Assembly: GCA_949285145.1 (NCBI GenBank)
Contig: CASDXQ010000007.1
Coordinates: forward strand, 1 to 64,000
Length of the DNA stretch: 64,000 nucleotides
From: an uncultured Spirochaetales bacterium
GTDB lineage: Bacteria; Spirochaetota; Spirochaetia; Sphaerochaetales; Sphaerochaetaceae
Reading direction: 5' to 3'
Part shown: in pieces, positions 52,271 through 60,618 of the stretch
How positions within the stretch are numbered: the first letter of the stretch is position 1
Layout of the letters: each line of letters starts with the position of its first letter
Program-made: the position numbers and the translations under genes
The notes under the pieces: generated by a model
Database searches by the model: none
Told to the model about the DNA's origin: nothing
The model's input: only the letters and a program-made list of their open reading frames with translations

Positions 52271-52744
52271 TCATCTTTCCAGAAAAGGAAAGCCGAGCTG
52301 TCTGTAATATTCATAAGCTGCCACAGCTGCACAGTTTGCAAGATTCAGGCATCTGACATCATTGCGGATGGGGATTTTCCAGCATGAGCCGGAGTATCTG
52401 CTGATTATCTGCTGTGACAGACCGCATGATTCCTTTCCAAATATGAAACAAGTGTCATGGCTTCTGTCTGCCTTGAATTCATAGAAATTTTTCTGCGCGT
52501 GGGCTGAGAAGAATATAAGTTCGTCATTTTCTCCCCTGTCTGCAAGGAAAGCATCAAAGGATGGATACTCCTTTATGCTGACATCATGCCAGTAGTCCAC
52601 TCCTGCACGTTTAAGACTCCTGTCATCGGTTCTGAAACCCAGAGGGTGTATGAGGATCAGATCTGTTGATGTCACTGCACATGTTCTTGCAATATTTCCT
52701 GTGTTCTGAGGTATTTCAGGCTCAACAAGTACAATCGATAGCAT
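52271..52744 (-). CDS. trmL: tRNA (cytidine/uridine-34-2'-O)-methyltransferase
   Basis: This 157-residue SPOUT methyltransferase modifies the wobble base of certain leucine tRNAs. The N-terminal motif is LVEPEIPQNTGNIARTCAVT, followed by IHPLGFRTDDRSLKRAGVDYW-like sequence, seen as LGFRTDDRSLKRAGVDYW. The knot motifs are IFGKESCGLS and IPIRNDVRCLNLANCAAVAA. The size is typical of TrmL. No Shine-Dalgarno site is visible; TAGAAT lies ten bases before the ATG on the minus strand. Confidence 0.93.
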   Translation of the reverse strand: MLSIVLVEPEIPQNTGNIARTCAVTSTDLILIHPLGFRTDDRSLKRAGVDYWHDVSIKEYPSFDAFLADRGENDELIFFSAHAQKNFYEFKADRSHDTCFIFGKESCGLSQQIISRYSGSCWKIPIRNDVRCLNLANCAAVAAYEYYRQLGFPFLER

Positions 52745-52796
52745 AACAGTGCAGATTCTAGCCTATTTTCTCTCTTGATGATAGTATTTGTCTGCT

Positions 52797-53609
52797 ATGA
52801 ATCTTATTGAATCGATAAAGGTGATTATACTTGGAATAATTCAGGGCATTACAGAATGGCTCCCTGTCTCTTCAACAGGTCATATGCTGCTTTTTGACCA
52901 GATAATGCCGCTGAAATTAAGCAGTTCATTCATTTCCGTTTTCATGGTGGTTGTTCAGCTGGGATCAATCATGGCTGTTGTCGTACTCTATTTTGGCGAG
53001 CTGTGGCCATTGAAGAAAGACAGAAGTGAGACCGTGAGAACACTGCATCTCTGGCTTAAAGTCATGATTGCCACAATACCTGCCGGCATTGCAGGACTTC
53101 TTCTGGATAATGTCATTGATGAAAAACTTTCTTCATGGCCGGTAATAGCTGCAGCTCTTTTCATCTATGGTGTGCTGTATCTTTTTCTTGAAAAAAAAAC
53201 AGGGGCAAAAGTGAGAGTCAGAAGTATCGATGAGCTTACGATTAAAGACAGTATATTCATGGGTCTGTTCCAGATGCTTGCCCTGATACCGGGAACATCC
53301 CGCTCAGGTTCCACAATACTTGGCGGTCTGATCGGAGGAATAAGCCGTCCGGTTGCAGCGAAGTTCAGCTTTTTCATGGCTATTCCCGTGATGGCGGGAG
53401 CGTCTCTTCTGAGACTGGTGAAATCCGGTTTTTCCTTTTCTGCTGCAGAGTGGGGATATCTTGCGCTAGGATCAGCTGTGGCTTTCATTGTTTCTCTTGC
53501 CGCGATAAAAGGTCTCATGAGCTATGTGAGAGAACATGATTTCTCAATATTCGGCGTGTACAGGATAATACTGTCTGTGATTGTCGTGATTTATTTCACT
53601 GTTTTCTGA
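52797..53609 (+). CDS. uppP: Undecaprenyl-diphosphatase (BacA type)
   Basis: This 270-residue polytopic membrane enzyme recycles the lipid carrier for peptidoglycan synthesis. Family signatures are GIIQGITEWLPVSSTGHM with the catalytic Glu and His region, and ALIPGTSRSGSTILGGLIGG with the essential Arg. The ATG at 52797 is taken as the start. TAGTAT or TATTTG just upstream may be the -10, which would leave little or no leader. The 3' end overlaps the convergent dinB gene by 14 bp. Confidence 0.94.
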   Translation: MNLIESIKVIILGIIQGITEWLPVSSTGHMLLFDQIMPLKLSSSFISVFMVVVQLGSIMAVVVLYFGELWPLKKDRSETVRTLHLWLKVMIATIPAGIAGLLLDNVIDEKLSSWPVIAAALFIYGVLYLFLEKKTGAKVRVRSIDELTIKDSIFMGLFQMLALIPGTSRSGSTILGGLIGGISRPVAAKFSFFMAIPVMAGASLLRLVKSGFSFSAAEWGYLALGSAVAFIVSLAAIKGLMSYVREHDFSIFGVYRIILSVIVVIYFTVF

Positions 53610-54765
53610 TATCAATGAGGGAGCTTGCTTTTGTGATGCGGGCTCCCTTTTTATTTATTGAGAGAATTGTTCTTTCAAGCTGTCTTTTTTTCTGTGAGAC
53701 ATCGTTGAAGAGCTCTCCCTGTTCAATTTCATCGCCTTCATACATCTGGTAAAGTCCGACACCGAGGAGGCGCACTCCGCCTCCTTTGTATTTTGACAGG
53801 AAGAGCTTTCTTGCCATCAGGAAAATGTCTTCCGAATTGTAAATGCCATCCTGCGGCGTTGTCTGGACGCTTACTGTCGTGAAGTCTGCGTAACGTATCT
53901 TTATTCCGACTGTGCGTCCCACAAAATGTTCATCAAGGGACCGGAAGCTTACTTCCTGGCTCAGCTCAAGAAGAACGCAGTCAATTGCATCCTGGCTTAT
54001 GAGATCAGGGTAGAAGGTTTTCTCACTTGAGATTGAGTGGCTTCTGCTGTCTGATGAATAGATTCCCGGATCAATGCCTCTCGCGATTTTGTATAGATAA
54101 CTGCCTCCTTTTATGCCGAAAAGCCCCTGAAGCCTTTCCTGTGAAAGTTCTCTCATATCGCTTACGCTTCTGATATTGCAGCGTATGAGCTTGTCATAGG
54201 TCACTTTCCCGATTCCCCAGAGCTTTCTCAGCCCTACGGCATCAACGAAACGGCATTCCATGCCCGTAGGCACTATTGTCAGTCCGTCAGGTTTTCTGTA
54301 GTCAGATGCGAGTTTTGCGATGAAACGGGATGAACCGACACCGACTGAAATTGTAAGGCCGGTTTCATTTCTGACCCTTTCTTTCAGCAGCATGGCTGCA
54401 TCTTTCGCACTTGAATAGAGTCTTTCAGTTCCGCTCATATCAAGATAGGCTTCATCAATGGAGGCCTGGATGAATGATGGAGCCATGTCCCTGATTATTG
54501 CCATGACTTCTTTTGATTTTTCGCTGTACCGTTTCATGCGTCCGTGAATGACGACTGCCTGAGGGCAGAGTTTCATTGCGCTTGTCATCGGCATTGCGGA
54601 ATGAACACCGTATTTTCTCGCTTCATATGAACAGGTTGATACAACGCTGCGCGGGCCTTCATGTCCGATGATGAGCGGTTTCCCTTTCAGGGCAGGATTG
54701 TCAAGCACTTCCACCGCTGCGAAGAATGCATCAAGATCGACATGGAAAAACAGATCCTCAGCCAT
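53596..54765 (-). CDS. dinB: DNA polymerase IV (Y family)
   Basis: This 389-residue translesion polymerase has FHVDLDAFFAAVE with the first catalytic Asp, SIDEAYLDMSGTERLY with the second acidic pair, and SVGVGSSRFIAKLASDYRKP. A helix-hairpin-helix thumb (LWGIGKVTYDKLI) and a little-finger domain follow. It ends IDIRKQ without an obvious beta-clamp motif. AGGAG precedes the start at 54765, which overlaps the ddl stop by eight bases. No LexA-type operator is seen, because it lies inside a cell-wall operon. Confidence 0.93.
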   Translation of the reverse strand: MAEDLFFHVDLDAFFAAVEVLDNPALKGKPLIIGHEGPRSVVSTCSYEARKYGVHSAMPMTSAMKLCPQAVVIHGRMKRYSEKSKEVMAIIRDMAPSFIQASIDEAYLDMSGTERLYSSAKDAAMLLKERVRNETGLTISVGVGSSRFIAKLASDYRKPDGLTIVPTGMECRFVDAVGLRKLWGIGKVTYDKLIRCNIRSVSDMRELSQERLQGLFGIKGGSYLYKIARGIDPGIYSSDSRSHSISSEKTFYPDLISQDAIDCVLLELSQEVSFRSLDEHFVGRTVGIKIRYADFTTVSVQTTPQDGIYNSEDIFLMARKLFLSKYKGGGVRLLGVGLYQMYEGDEIEQGELFNDVSQKKRQLERTILSINKKGARITKASSLIDIRKQ

Positions 54766-55735
54766 ACAGTCTCCTGAGCTTTTTGTCTTTCTCATGTTTT
54801 GCAATCGCACTTTCCAGCATTATGGCGATTACGCAGGAGAAGCCTCCCAGTTCATTTGAGAGAATATTGAAATGACTTGTCGGTGTGCTTCCAGGTATGG
54901 TATTCACCTCATTAAGGTAGATCATCCCTTCCTTGTCCATGAAGAAATCAACACGCATGTAAAGACTGCCTTCAAGGGCTGTGAAAGCTTGAGAGGCAAG
55001 AGCATGCAGTCTGTGTACTGTTTCCTGTGTCAGGTTTTCATTGTCTTTTGCTTCTACGGTATGTGTGACAGCAGCCGAATACTTATTCTCATAATCCGTG
55101 TAGGGTTTGTCCGCGATCACCTCCAGAGGTCCTGCTGTCAGAATTCTGCCGTCCTTATCCTTGATCACCAGACATTCAAATTCTCTCAGCGGCGATATCC
55201 TTTTCTGTACAAGAACGGTATCATCATAGGCAAAAGCTTCTTCAAGTGCATTTGCGAGACTGTTTCTGTCACAGCTGAAAACACCGATCGAAGAGCCGCC
55301 TTCATTGATTTTGACAATGAAAGAGTCTTCCTGAGTCATGAAATTTTCAAGCATCATCCTTTCAGTTTCTTTTTCGTCGCGGTGAAGTCCTATCGTCGGA
55401 ACAAGTGGAATGGAATGATAATGCAAGATTTCATGCTGTTTCAGCTTGTTCATTCCGATGCTGCTTGTAAACACTTTCTCACTCACGTATGGCTTTCCGA
55501 TCAGTTCCAGAAGTCCCTGTATGCAGCCGTCTTCTCCGAGTCGGCCGTGCATGACGGGGTAGGCTATGTCATAGTCGCATTGAAATAGCTGAAGAGGTAT
55601 ATCTCCTGATGGGGGAAGCAGCAGTTCTTTCACTTCATGTCCCATTTCCTCAAGCACATTCCTGACGGTCTGGGCACTTCTGAGACTTATATTGTGTTCG
55701 AGGCTCCGTCCCCCTTTTATAAGCAGGATTTTCAT
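54758..55735 (-). CDS. ddl: D-alanine--D-alanine ligase
   Basis: This 325-residue ATP-grasp enzyme makes the D-Ala-D-Ala end of peptidoglycan precursors. LIKGGRSLEHNISLRSAQTV is the N-terminal signature. VMHGRLGEDGCIQGLLELIG follows, then the ATP-binding FIVKINEGGSSIGV and the metal site MRVDFFMDKEG with YLNEVNTIPG. GGAGGGT stands upstream of the ATG at 55735; the upstream start at 55783 lies inside murE. It overlaps murE by four bases. Confidence 0.94.
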   Translation of the reverse strand: MKILLIKGGRSLEHNISLRSAQTVRNVLEEMGHEVKELLLPPSGDIPLQLFQCDYDIAYPVMHGRLGEDGCIQGLLELIGKPYVSEKVFTSSIGMNKLKQHEILHYHSIPLVPTIGLHRDEKETERMMLENFMTQEDSFIVKINEGGSSIGVFSCDRNSLANALEEAFAYDDTVLVQKRISPLREFECLVIKDKDGRILTAGPLEVIADKPYTDYENKYSAAVTHTVEAKDNENLTQETVHRLHALASQAFTALEGSLYMRVDFFMDKEGMIYLNEVNTIPGSTPTSHFNILSNELGGFSCVIAIMLESAIAKHEKDKKLRRLYG

Positions 55736-57162
55736 CTTATACCCTCCTGTGCGGCTTTCAGTATCTCTTCTTTTTCGTTCCACTTCCGTTTGTGTGTATG
55801 ATAGTCAATGGTTTTCTGATTTCCCAGTCCGAGTGAGAAGATTATGTCATTCTCTCCGGATATCTGAAAGGCTTTCAGCAATGCATCCTCTCTTTTTTCA
55901 ATCAGGAAAACCTGCGTGTCCTTTGTTTTTATTCCCTTCAGGATATCTTCGCTTATTCTGGCAAATCCTTCCTCCCTGGGATCATCTTCCGTAATTATGA
56001 GTGCACGGCATGCAGAGGCTGCTGCAGTACCCATTGCTGCGCGTTTTGACACATCACGGCAGCCTGATGCGCCGAATACTGCAATGAATGTCTTATCCGG
56101 ATATATTTTCCTGAAGGAGGAGAAAAGGGAGGAAAACGCGTCAGGAGTGTGTGCAAAATCAATGACCGCTATCCTTCCTTTTATATTCAGTCTCTCAATA
56201 CGGCCTGCAGGAGTCCTGATGTCAGCAAGAAGCGGCAGGACATCGTCAGCTCCGAGTCCTGTAATATCCTGTACGGCAACAGCTGCAAGATATGCGTTAT
56301 CCAGAGCGAAGTCTTCAGGATACGGGAACGAATATGTTTTCCCATTATACTGGAAAAACAGTCTGTCTGCGGTGCATCCCGTGATTTCAGGATGATCCGG
56401 CATGATTGTTCTGAAACCTTTCATCCGACCGCCCAGCACGTTGTCCTGATAAATCACTGTTTTACCGTCGCAGCGGCGTGCGAGGTTGAGCTTTGCGCTG
56501 TAGTAATTCTCAAGCGTTTCATGAAATTCCAGGTGATCACTAGAGACCTTTGTATAGACGCACTGTGTGTAACGGATTGAATTGAGACGGTCATAGCGGG
56601 AACTCAGGGCATGGCTTGCAGCTTCGATGATGAAATAATCCACATTGTTCTCATATGCCTTATTCAGGATGGAATGTATGTGAAATGCTTCCGGAGTGGT
56701 GTTCGGATACGGATTTTCGGCAAGCCCGCTGCCATCATCAATGTACACTGTTGATATGAGTCCGGTTTTGAAGCCCGAAGCTTTCAGAAGCTGATAGATG
56801 TAAAACGATGTCGATGTCTTGCCGTCTGTTCCTGTAACACCTATTATCCTGAGTTTGTCGCTGACTTTGTTGAAAAACAGATATGATGCATAAGCATAAA
56901 CTGATCTTATATTCCTGTCAGTCACGATATAATCCGTATTCTTATTGGAGCATGGTCTGTCAGTCACCACCAGAGCAGCTCCGTTCTCCACGGCATCGTC
57001 TATATAGTTCCTGCCGCTGCCGTGGACACCTTCAAATGCGAAGAACGCAGAACCTTCAATACAGTCTCGTGAATCATAACACAGACTGGTGATCTGGCCG
57101 TCCTGTCTGTTTTTTATGAACTGTCCACCGATTGCGGAAAAGAGTGTTTCATGGCTGAACAT
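55732..57162 (-). CDS. murE: UDP-N-acetylmuramoyl-tripeptide ligase (MurE)
   Basis: This 476-residue Mur ligase adds the third residue of the stem peptide. Motifs are the ATP loop GVTGTDGKTSTSFY, ASHALSSRYDRLNSI, and TNPTPE-like sequence seen as PYPNTTPEAFHIHS. The C-terminal specificity motif reads DDPREEGF, where diaminopimelate-adding enzymes normally have DNPR. DDPR occurs, as I recall, in Thermotoga MurE, which uses lysine, and Borrelia-type walls contain ornithine, so the third residue here may not be diaminopimelate. The start at 57162 is preferred to 57198 because a -10 box ends six bases upstream. Confidence 0.9.
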   Translation of the reverse strand: MFSHETLFSAIGGQFIKNRQDGQITSLCYDSRDCIEGSAFFAFEGVHGSGRNYIDDAVENGAALVVTDRPCSNKNTDYIVTDRNIRSVYAYASYLFFNKVSDKLRIIGVTGTDGKTSTSFYIYQLLKASGFKTGLISTVYIDDGSGLAENPYPNTTPEAFHIHSILNKAYENNVDYFIIEAASHALSSRYDRLNSIRYTQCVYTKVSSDHLEFHETLENYYSAKLNLARRCDGKTVIYQDNVLGGRMKGFRTIMPDHPEITGCTADRLFFQYNGKTYSFPYPEDFALDNAYLAAVAVQDITGLGADDVLPLLADIRTPAGRIERLNIKGRIAVIDFAHTPDAFSSLFSSFRKIYPDKTFIAVFGASGCRDVSKRAAMGTAAASACRALIITEDDPREEGFARISEDILKGIKTKDTQVFLIEKREDALLKAFQISGENDIIFSLGLGNQKTIDYHTHKRKWNEKEEILKAAQEGIR

Positions 57163-57168
57163 GTTTTT

Positions 57169-57174
57169 ATGATA
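57169..57174 (-). promoter_or_regulatory. -10 box of murE-ddl-dinB, predicted leaderless
   Basis: On the minus strand TATCAT ends six bases before the ATG at 57162. It overlaps the region of the divergent promoter at 57185-57213. Confidence 0.5.
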
Positions 57175-57184
57175 ATCATTTTGC

Positions 57185-57213
57185 TTGTTTATTGCCATCC
57201 GATCTTTTATATT
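57185..57213 (+). promoter_or_regulatory. Promoter of the beta-barrel-like gene, predicted leaderless
   Basis: TTGTTT (57185-57190) and TATATT (57208-57213) have 17-bp spacing, and the -10 ends exactly six bases before the ATG at 57220. Confidence 0.6.
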
Positions 57214-57219
57214 AATCGC

Positions 57220-58266
57220 ATGAGGAAATTTCTGCTCTCAATTCTTTTACTGAGTGCTGCAGCCGGTATTCTGTGTGCATCTGCAGGCAGTGTCGTGATG
57301 CCGGGGCGCTACAGCGCTTTTGCAGCAATGGCTGGAAGATTTGTCAATGTCTTTGCCAATCCTGCGGCGTTGACTTTCTCAAAAGAAAGTGACGGCACTT
57401 TCCTCATGAGTGTCAACTATTATGACGAACAGTATCCCGCACTCTATGAAAGAGGGGAAAAACTCAGTTTCTTCAATACAGCAGATTCGTCTGTTACTGT
57501 TTCTTTCGGCGGACGTAACGTACAGCTCACGGCAGCTCTTGGATTCGATCTGGAAAACAGACAGTACAATGGCAGCATGCTTACGTTTGACATGCTTTAT
57601 AAAATGCATTTCCAGCTTGATGCGGCATACAGCATCGGCCCTGTATCAGGCGGTGTGAGGCTGAAAGGCGGAAGTTCCCTCATAAGAGATGAAAAGAAGA
57701 TTGATTCTGCAGGAGATATCTTTTCGAACTTTTTCTTTTCTGAATTCGAAAGCATGAATGACAGCGAGTATTTTTCGATCGGTGCCGGTCTGATGTGGCA
57801 TGAGGACTATTTTACACTTGGTCTCTATATTGACAAGATACTGAGTACGGAAGCAGGAGAACTGAATATAGGATGGAAGCAGATAAGCGATACGATGAGT
57901 ATCGGGGTTTCTGCATATCTGCCGCGTTTCAACAGCCACGGCGATCTTCATGTCATCAGGCCATATCTCATGCTGCAGGCCGGAGATATCACATCAAGGA
58001 ACAGCTACGTTTTCTTTGGCGCTGAACTTTGTCTCCAGCTGCTGCCGGATGTCAATCTCTGCTTTGGAACAGGTATCACGAATTACAGAAATGCAGAAGC
58101 CGGATACAGTCATATCACAAAGCGTATCCATGATTATTCCATTGAGCTTGAGATTTCATCTTTTGCCGTAAGCTTGAAAACCAGTGTCCCGGTTGCATAT
58201 TACACAGGCGACACATCTCAGCCTGTGAGCTTCACGCTTTCAATGCGTTATAATCCGCAGGTGTGA
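57220..58266 (+). CDS. Exported beta-rich protein, probable outer-membrane barrel
   Basis: This 348-residue protein begins with a signal peptide (KFLLSILLLSAAAGILCASA). The rest alternates polar and hydrophobic residues in strand-like stretches such as TVSFGGRNVQLTAALGFDL, YSIGPVSGGVRLKGGSSLI-like turns, and VSFTLSMRYNPQV at the end. Short turns separate paired strands. That pattern suggests an outer-membrane beta-barrel, and the protein ends in a short hydrophobic strand. No named family is recognised. It is monocistronic and divergent from murE. Confidence 0.65.
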   Translation: MRKFLLSILLLSAAAGILCASAGSVVMPGRYSAFAAMAGRFVNVFANPAALTFSKESDGTFLMSVNYYDEQYPALYERGEKLSFFNTADSSVTVSFGGRNVQLTAALGFDLENRQYNGSMLTFDMLYKMHFQLDAAYSIGPVSGGVRLKGGSSLIRDEKKIDSAGDIFSNFFFSEFESMNDSEYFSIGAGLMWHEDYFTLGLYIDKILSTEAGELNIGWKQISDTMSIGVSAYLPRFNSHGDLHVIRPYLMLQAGDITSRNSYVFFGAELCLQLLPDVNLCFGTGITNYRNAEAGYSHITKRIHDYSIELEISSFAVSLKTSVPVAYYTGDTSQPVSFTLSMRYNPQV

Positions 58267-58293
58267 GGGGAACATTCTGATACGGAATCCGGA

Positions 58294-58323
58294 TAAAAAA
58301 AGGAAGGCTGAAGAGCCTTCCTT
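58294..58323 (-). terminator. Terminator of the repeat-rich membrane protein gene
   Basis: AAGGAAGGCT (58300-58309) pairs exactly with AGCCTTCCTT (58314-58323) around GAAG. On the minus strand a T7 run follows the stem. Confidence 0.8.
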
Positions 58324-58341
58324 CCTGAAGAGACGTTTTTC

Positions 58342-59493
58342 TTACAGACCAGCTTCTGCCATTCTGACAAGAGATGCTGCATCTGCCTGACTGCCGCTGA
58401 GAGTTGCACAGGAAAATTCAATTCCTTTCAATCTGCTTTCCTTTGCATTTATCATCGATGCGGTTTCCTCTTCGTTTGCGAATGAGAATATGAGTGCATA
58501 GTCTTTATCTCTGTCAAAGATGAAAGCATTGCTGGAAAATAGTGTGCAGAGAACGTTTTCACTGATGCTGTCTGTTTTTCTTATCAGAACCAGCGTTATG
58601 TCATTACCGAGCTCATTTGCCTCTCTGCATTCCTCTGCAAGCACTTCCTCAAAACCGAGCATCTTCGTCTCCGCTGCAGAGCCTTCAGCTGCCTGCACCG
58701 GAACTTCTTTCTCAACAATTCTTTCAACAGGAACTTCCTTTTCGACGATCTTCTCAACCGGAACTTCAATTGGCACTTCCTTGATGATCTCAATCGGAAT
58801 CTCCTTGATGATCTCCTTGATCTGAGCACCTGCGGCTGCTGTGCTGTCTTCAGCCTTTGAGGGAACTTCCCTGATGACTTCCTTGATGACTTCGACAGGA
58901 ACCTCTACAATTTTCTCAACTTCCTTTACGACCTCAACCGGGACTTCCTTGATGACTTCGACAGGAACTTCGATTCTTTCCGGCTGTGCACTGCCTGTAC
59001 CGTCAGAAACCCTGACTTCCCTGATCACCTCACGGACAACAGGAACTTCTTTCTCGATCTCCTTTATGACTTCAACCGGGACTTCTCTGATGACTTCCTT
59101 GACAACGGGAACTTCTCTTATGATTTCTCCTGCCGCTGCCGTCTGTTTCGGCTCTACCTGATCATAGGCCTTTGCAGCATCAATGCTGACGTTCATCGGA
59201 TCATCCTTTGCCGGAGCCTCAAAGGGCTTTGTATAGGCATTAGGAGGAAGCTTGTCAACCTGATCCTTGAACTCATCTTCATTTCTCTTTGCAATCATGA
59301 CACCGATCTGTATGAGAATCAGGCCGATCAGAACAGGGAACAGCTTTATGAGCACAGAGTATATCTGTTCTTCTGTAACCTGATAGGTCGGAACAATGTA
59401 ATTAAGGAAGATCAGAGCAAAAATTGCAATGACAGCAAAAGAAATGACAACACTTGTTATAACAAGCTTTGCCGTACTCTTCGGTTTCGGCAT
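58342..59493 (-). CDS. Membrane protein with long EVPVEVIKE repeat region
   Basis: This 383-residue protein has two N-terminal transmembrane helices (about 10-33 and 45-66). From about residue 125 to 275 it is built of short repeats of the form EVPVE(V/K)I(K/V)E and VREVIREV, giving an extended or coiled acidic-basic rod. A compact C-terminal domain of about 105 residues (GFEEVLAEECREANELGND, ITLVLIRKTDS, ALIFSFANEEE) resembles a degenerate nucleotide-cyclase/GGDEF-like fold without a catalytic motif; this is tentative. GGAGGTG precedes the start. The repeat resembles TonB-like or spacer regions that cross an envelope space. Confidence 0.65.
   Translation of the reverse strand: MPKPKSTAKLVITSVVISFAVIAIFALIFLNYIVPTYQVTEEQIYSVLIKLFPVLIGLILIQIGVMIAKRNEDEFKDQVDKLPPNAYTKPFEAPAKDDPMNVSIDAAKAYDQVEPKQTAAAGEIIREVPVVKEVIREVPVEVIKEIEKEVPVVREVIREVRVSDGTGSAQPERIEVPVEVIKEVPVEVVKEVEKIVEVPVEVIKEVIREVPSKAEDSTAAAGAQIKEIIKEIPIEIIKEVPIEVPVEKIVEKEVPVERIVEKEVPVQAAEGSAAETKMLGFEEVLAEECREANELGNDITLVLIRKTDSISENVLCTLFSSNAFIFDRDKDYALIFSFANEEETASMINAKESRLKGIEFSCATLSGSQADAASLVRMAEAGL
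58690..59130 (-). repeat. Degenerate in-frame coding repeats (EVPVE unit)
   Basis: Multiple imperfect repeats of roughly 12-36 bp, such as GGAACTTC followed by CTTGATGA, tile this stretch on the plus strand. They stay in frame and encode the EVPVE/KEV rod, so they are coding repeats and not an array. Repeat-number change between strains is possible. Confidence 0.7.
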
Positions 59494-59566
59494 AACGTAT
59501 TCACCTCCGGCTTAACATATATACATTAAGTCACACATATTGATATTATACAAGTCAAGATCAGAT

Positions 59567-60046
59567 ATGACAACAAAAAAACTGCTTTTACCCATTTTAA
59601 TATTTCTTGTTCTCTTCTGTCTTCTTTTTTCATTTTTCGGCAGAAGCGGATATCTTGTGAACAGGAGCCTTGAAAACTATCTTGACGGACTTCTTCAGGA
59701 GGAAGAGGAAAAGAAGCTTTCCCTTGCATCGCTTGAAGAGAGAAAGAACAGTCTGTCTTCTCTCTCTGCGCTCAATGACATCGCCCTGTCGCTTGGCTAT
59801 AACAACGACGGCGACGTGGTGTATTATTTTGAAACTCCGGATGAGATAGAAAGAAATTCTTCCGTTCCTGAAGAAGATGAAGATGTCCTTTTTGAAGGAC
59901 TTGAAACGTGGATCCTCGCACTGATCTCGCTTGCGGCAACTTCCCTCATCATGCTTTGCCTTGCATTTGCCCGCCGTCACGGAGGATCTGATGATGCTGA
60001 AAAAACAGGAAAATACGGCGGCCATTATGATGAATTCGACTGGTAG
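59567..60046 (+). CDS. Hypothetical two-helix membrane protein with coiled coil
   Basis: This 159-residue protein has a transmembrane helix at about residues 6-25, a charged coiled-coil-like stretch (LQEEEEKKLSLASLEERKNS), an acidic linker and a second helix at about 122-143. The first half is reminiscent of FtsB/DivIC-type cell-division proteins, but the second helix is not. No family is recognised. It starts at 59567 without a clear ribosome binding site; TATTAT at 59544-59549 is a possible -10. It is divergent from the repeat-rich gene and eight bases before tsaC. Confidence 0.6.
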   Translation: MTTKKLLLPILIFLVLFCLLFSFFGRSGYLVNRSLENYLDGLLQEEEEKKLSLASLEERKNSLSSLSALNDIALSLGYNNDGDVVYYFETPDEIERNSSVPEEDEDVLFEGLETWILALISLAATSLIMLCLAFARRHGGSDDAEKTGKYGGHYDEFDW

Positions 60047-60054
60047 GAGGAGAG

Positions 60055-60618
60055 ATGGAGATTTTCTATAACGATGTATCATCACTTGAGGCAGTCGCCG
60101 CTCTTTTGAAAAACGGATGTACCGGTGTTATTCCTGCTGATACCATTTACGGCATTTCCGCGCTTGCATGCCAGAGTACGGCAGAGCGGATTTATGAGAT
60201 AAAGAAGCGACCTGCAAACAAAAGTCTGATCATGCTTTCAGATGCTGACTACCTCAGGAACTGCGGTTTGTATGATGTCCCCGCTGTCCTTTATGATCTC
60301 TGGCCATGCAGTCTGACTGCAGTGCTTTCCTGCCGTGACGGCGGAACGCAGGCCGTCAGGGTTCCGTCAGATGATTTCATTCTCGCTCTTGTAAGGCAGA
60401 GCGGACCGATCTGGTCGACGAGCGTGAATGTCTCAGGCCGTCCATGCATGAATCATGCTGATGAAATCATCGAAGCTTTTGCCGGAGAGCTTGACTTTGT
60501 CGTAAGAAAAAGAGCTGAAGGAGCTTCTTCCGTTCCTTCAACTCTTGTTGACTGCAGCGTGAAGCCATACCGGCTGCTCAGGCAGGGATCATACGATGCG
60601 TCAGTCCTGCTTTATTGA
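60055..60618 (+). CDS. tsaC: Threonylcarbamoyl-AMP synthase (Sua5/YrdC family)
   Basis: This 187-residue protein has the YrdC/Sua5 domain that makes threonylcarbamoyl-AMP for t6A37 modification of ANN-reading tRNAs. Motifs are CTGVIPADTIYGISALACQS, IYEIKKRPANKSLIML with the KRP signature, and WSTSVNVSGRPCMNHADEI. TAGGAGGAGAG precedes the ATG. The short single-domain length is TsaC type, not Sua5 type. The tail overlaps the convergent DUF1015 gene by 18 bp. Confidence 0.9.
   Translation: MEIFYNDVSSLEAVAALLKNGCTGVIPADTIYGISALACQSTAERIYEIKKRPANKSLIMLSDADYLRNCGLYDVPAVLYDLWPCSLTAVLSCRDGGTQAVRVPSDDFILALVRQSGPIWSTSVNVSGRPCMNHADEIIEAFAGELDFVVRKRAEGASSVPSTLVDCSVKPYRLLRQGSYDASVLLY

Noticed and set aside
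58690-59130. CRISPR array
   Set aside because: The repeats vary in length, lack regular spacers and encode an in-frame protein rod, and no cas gene is in the window.
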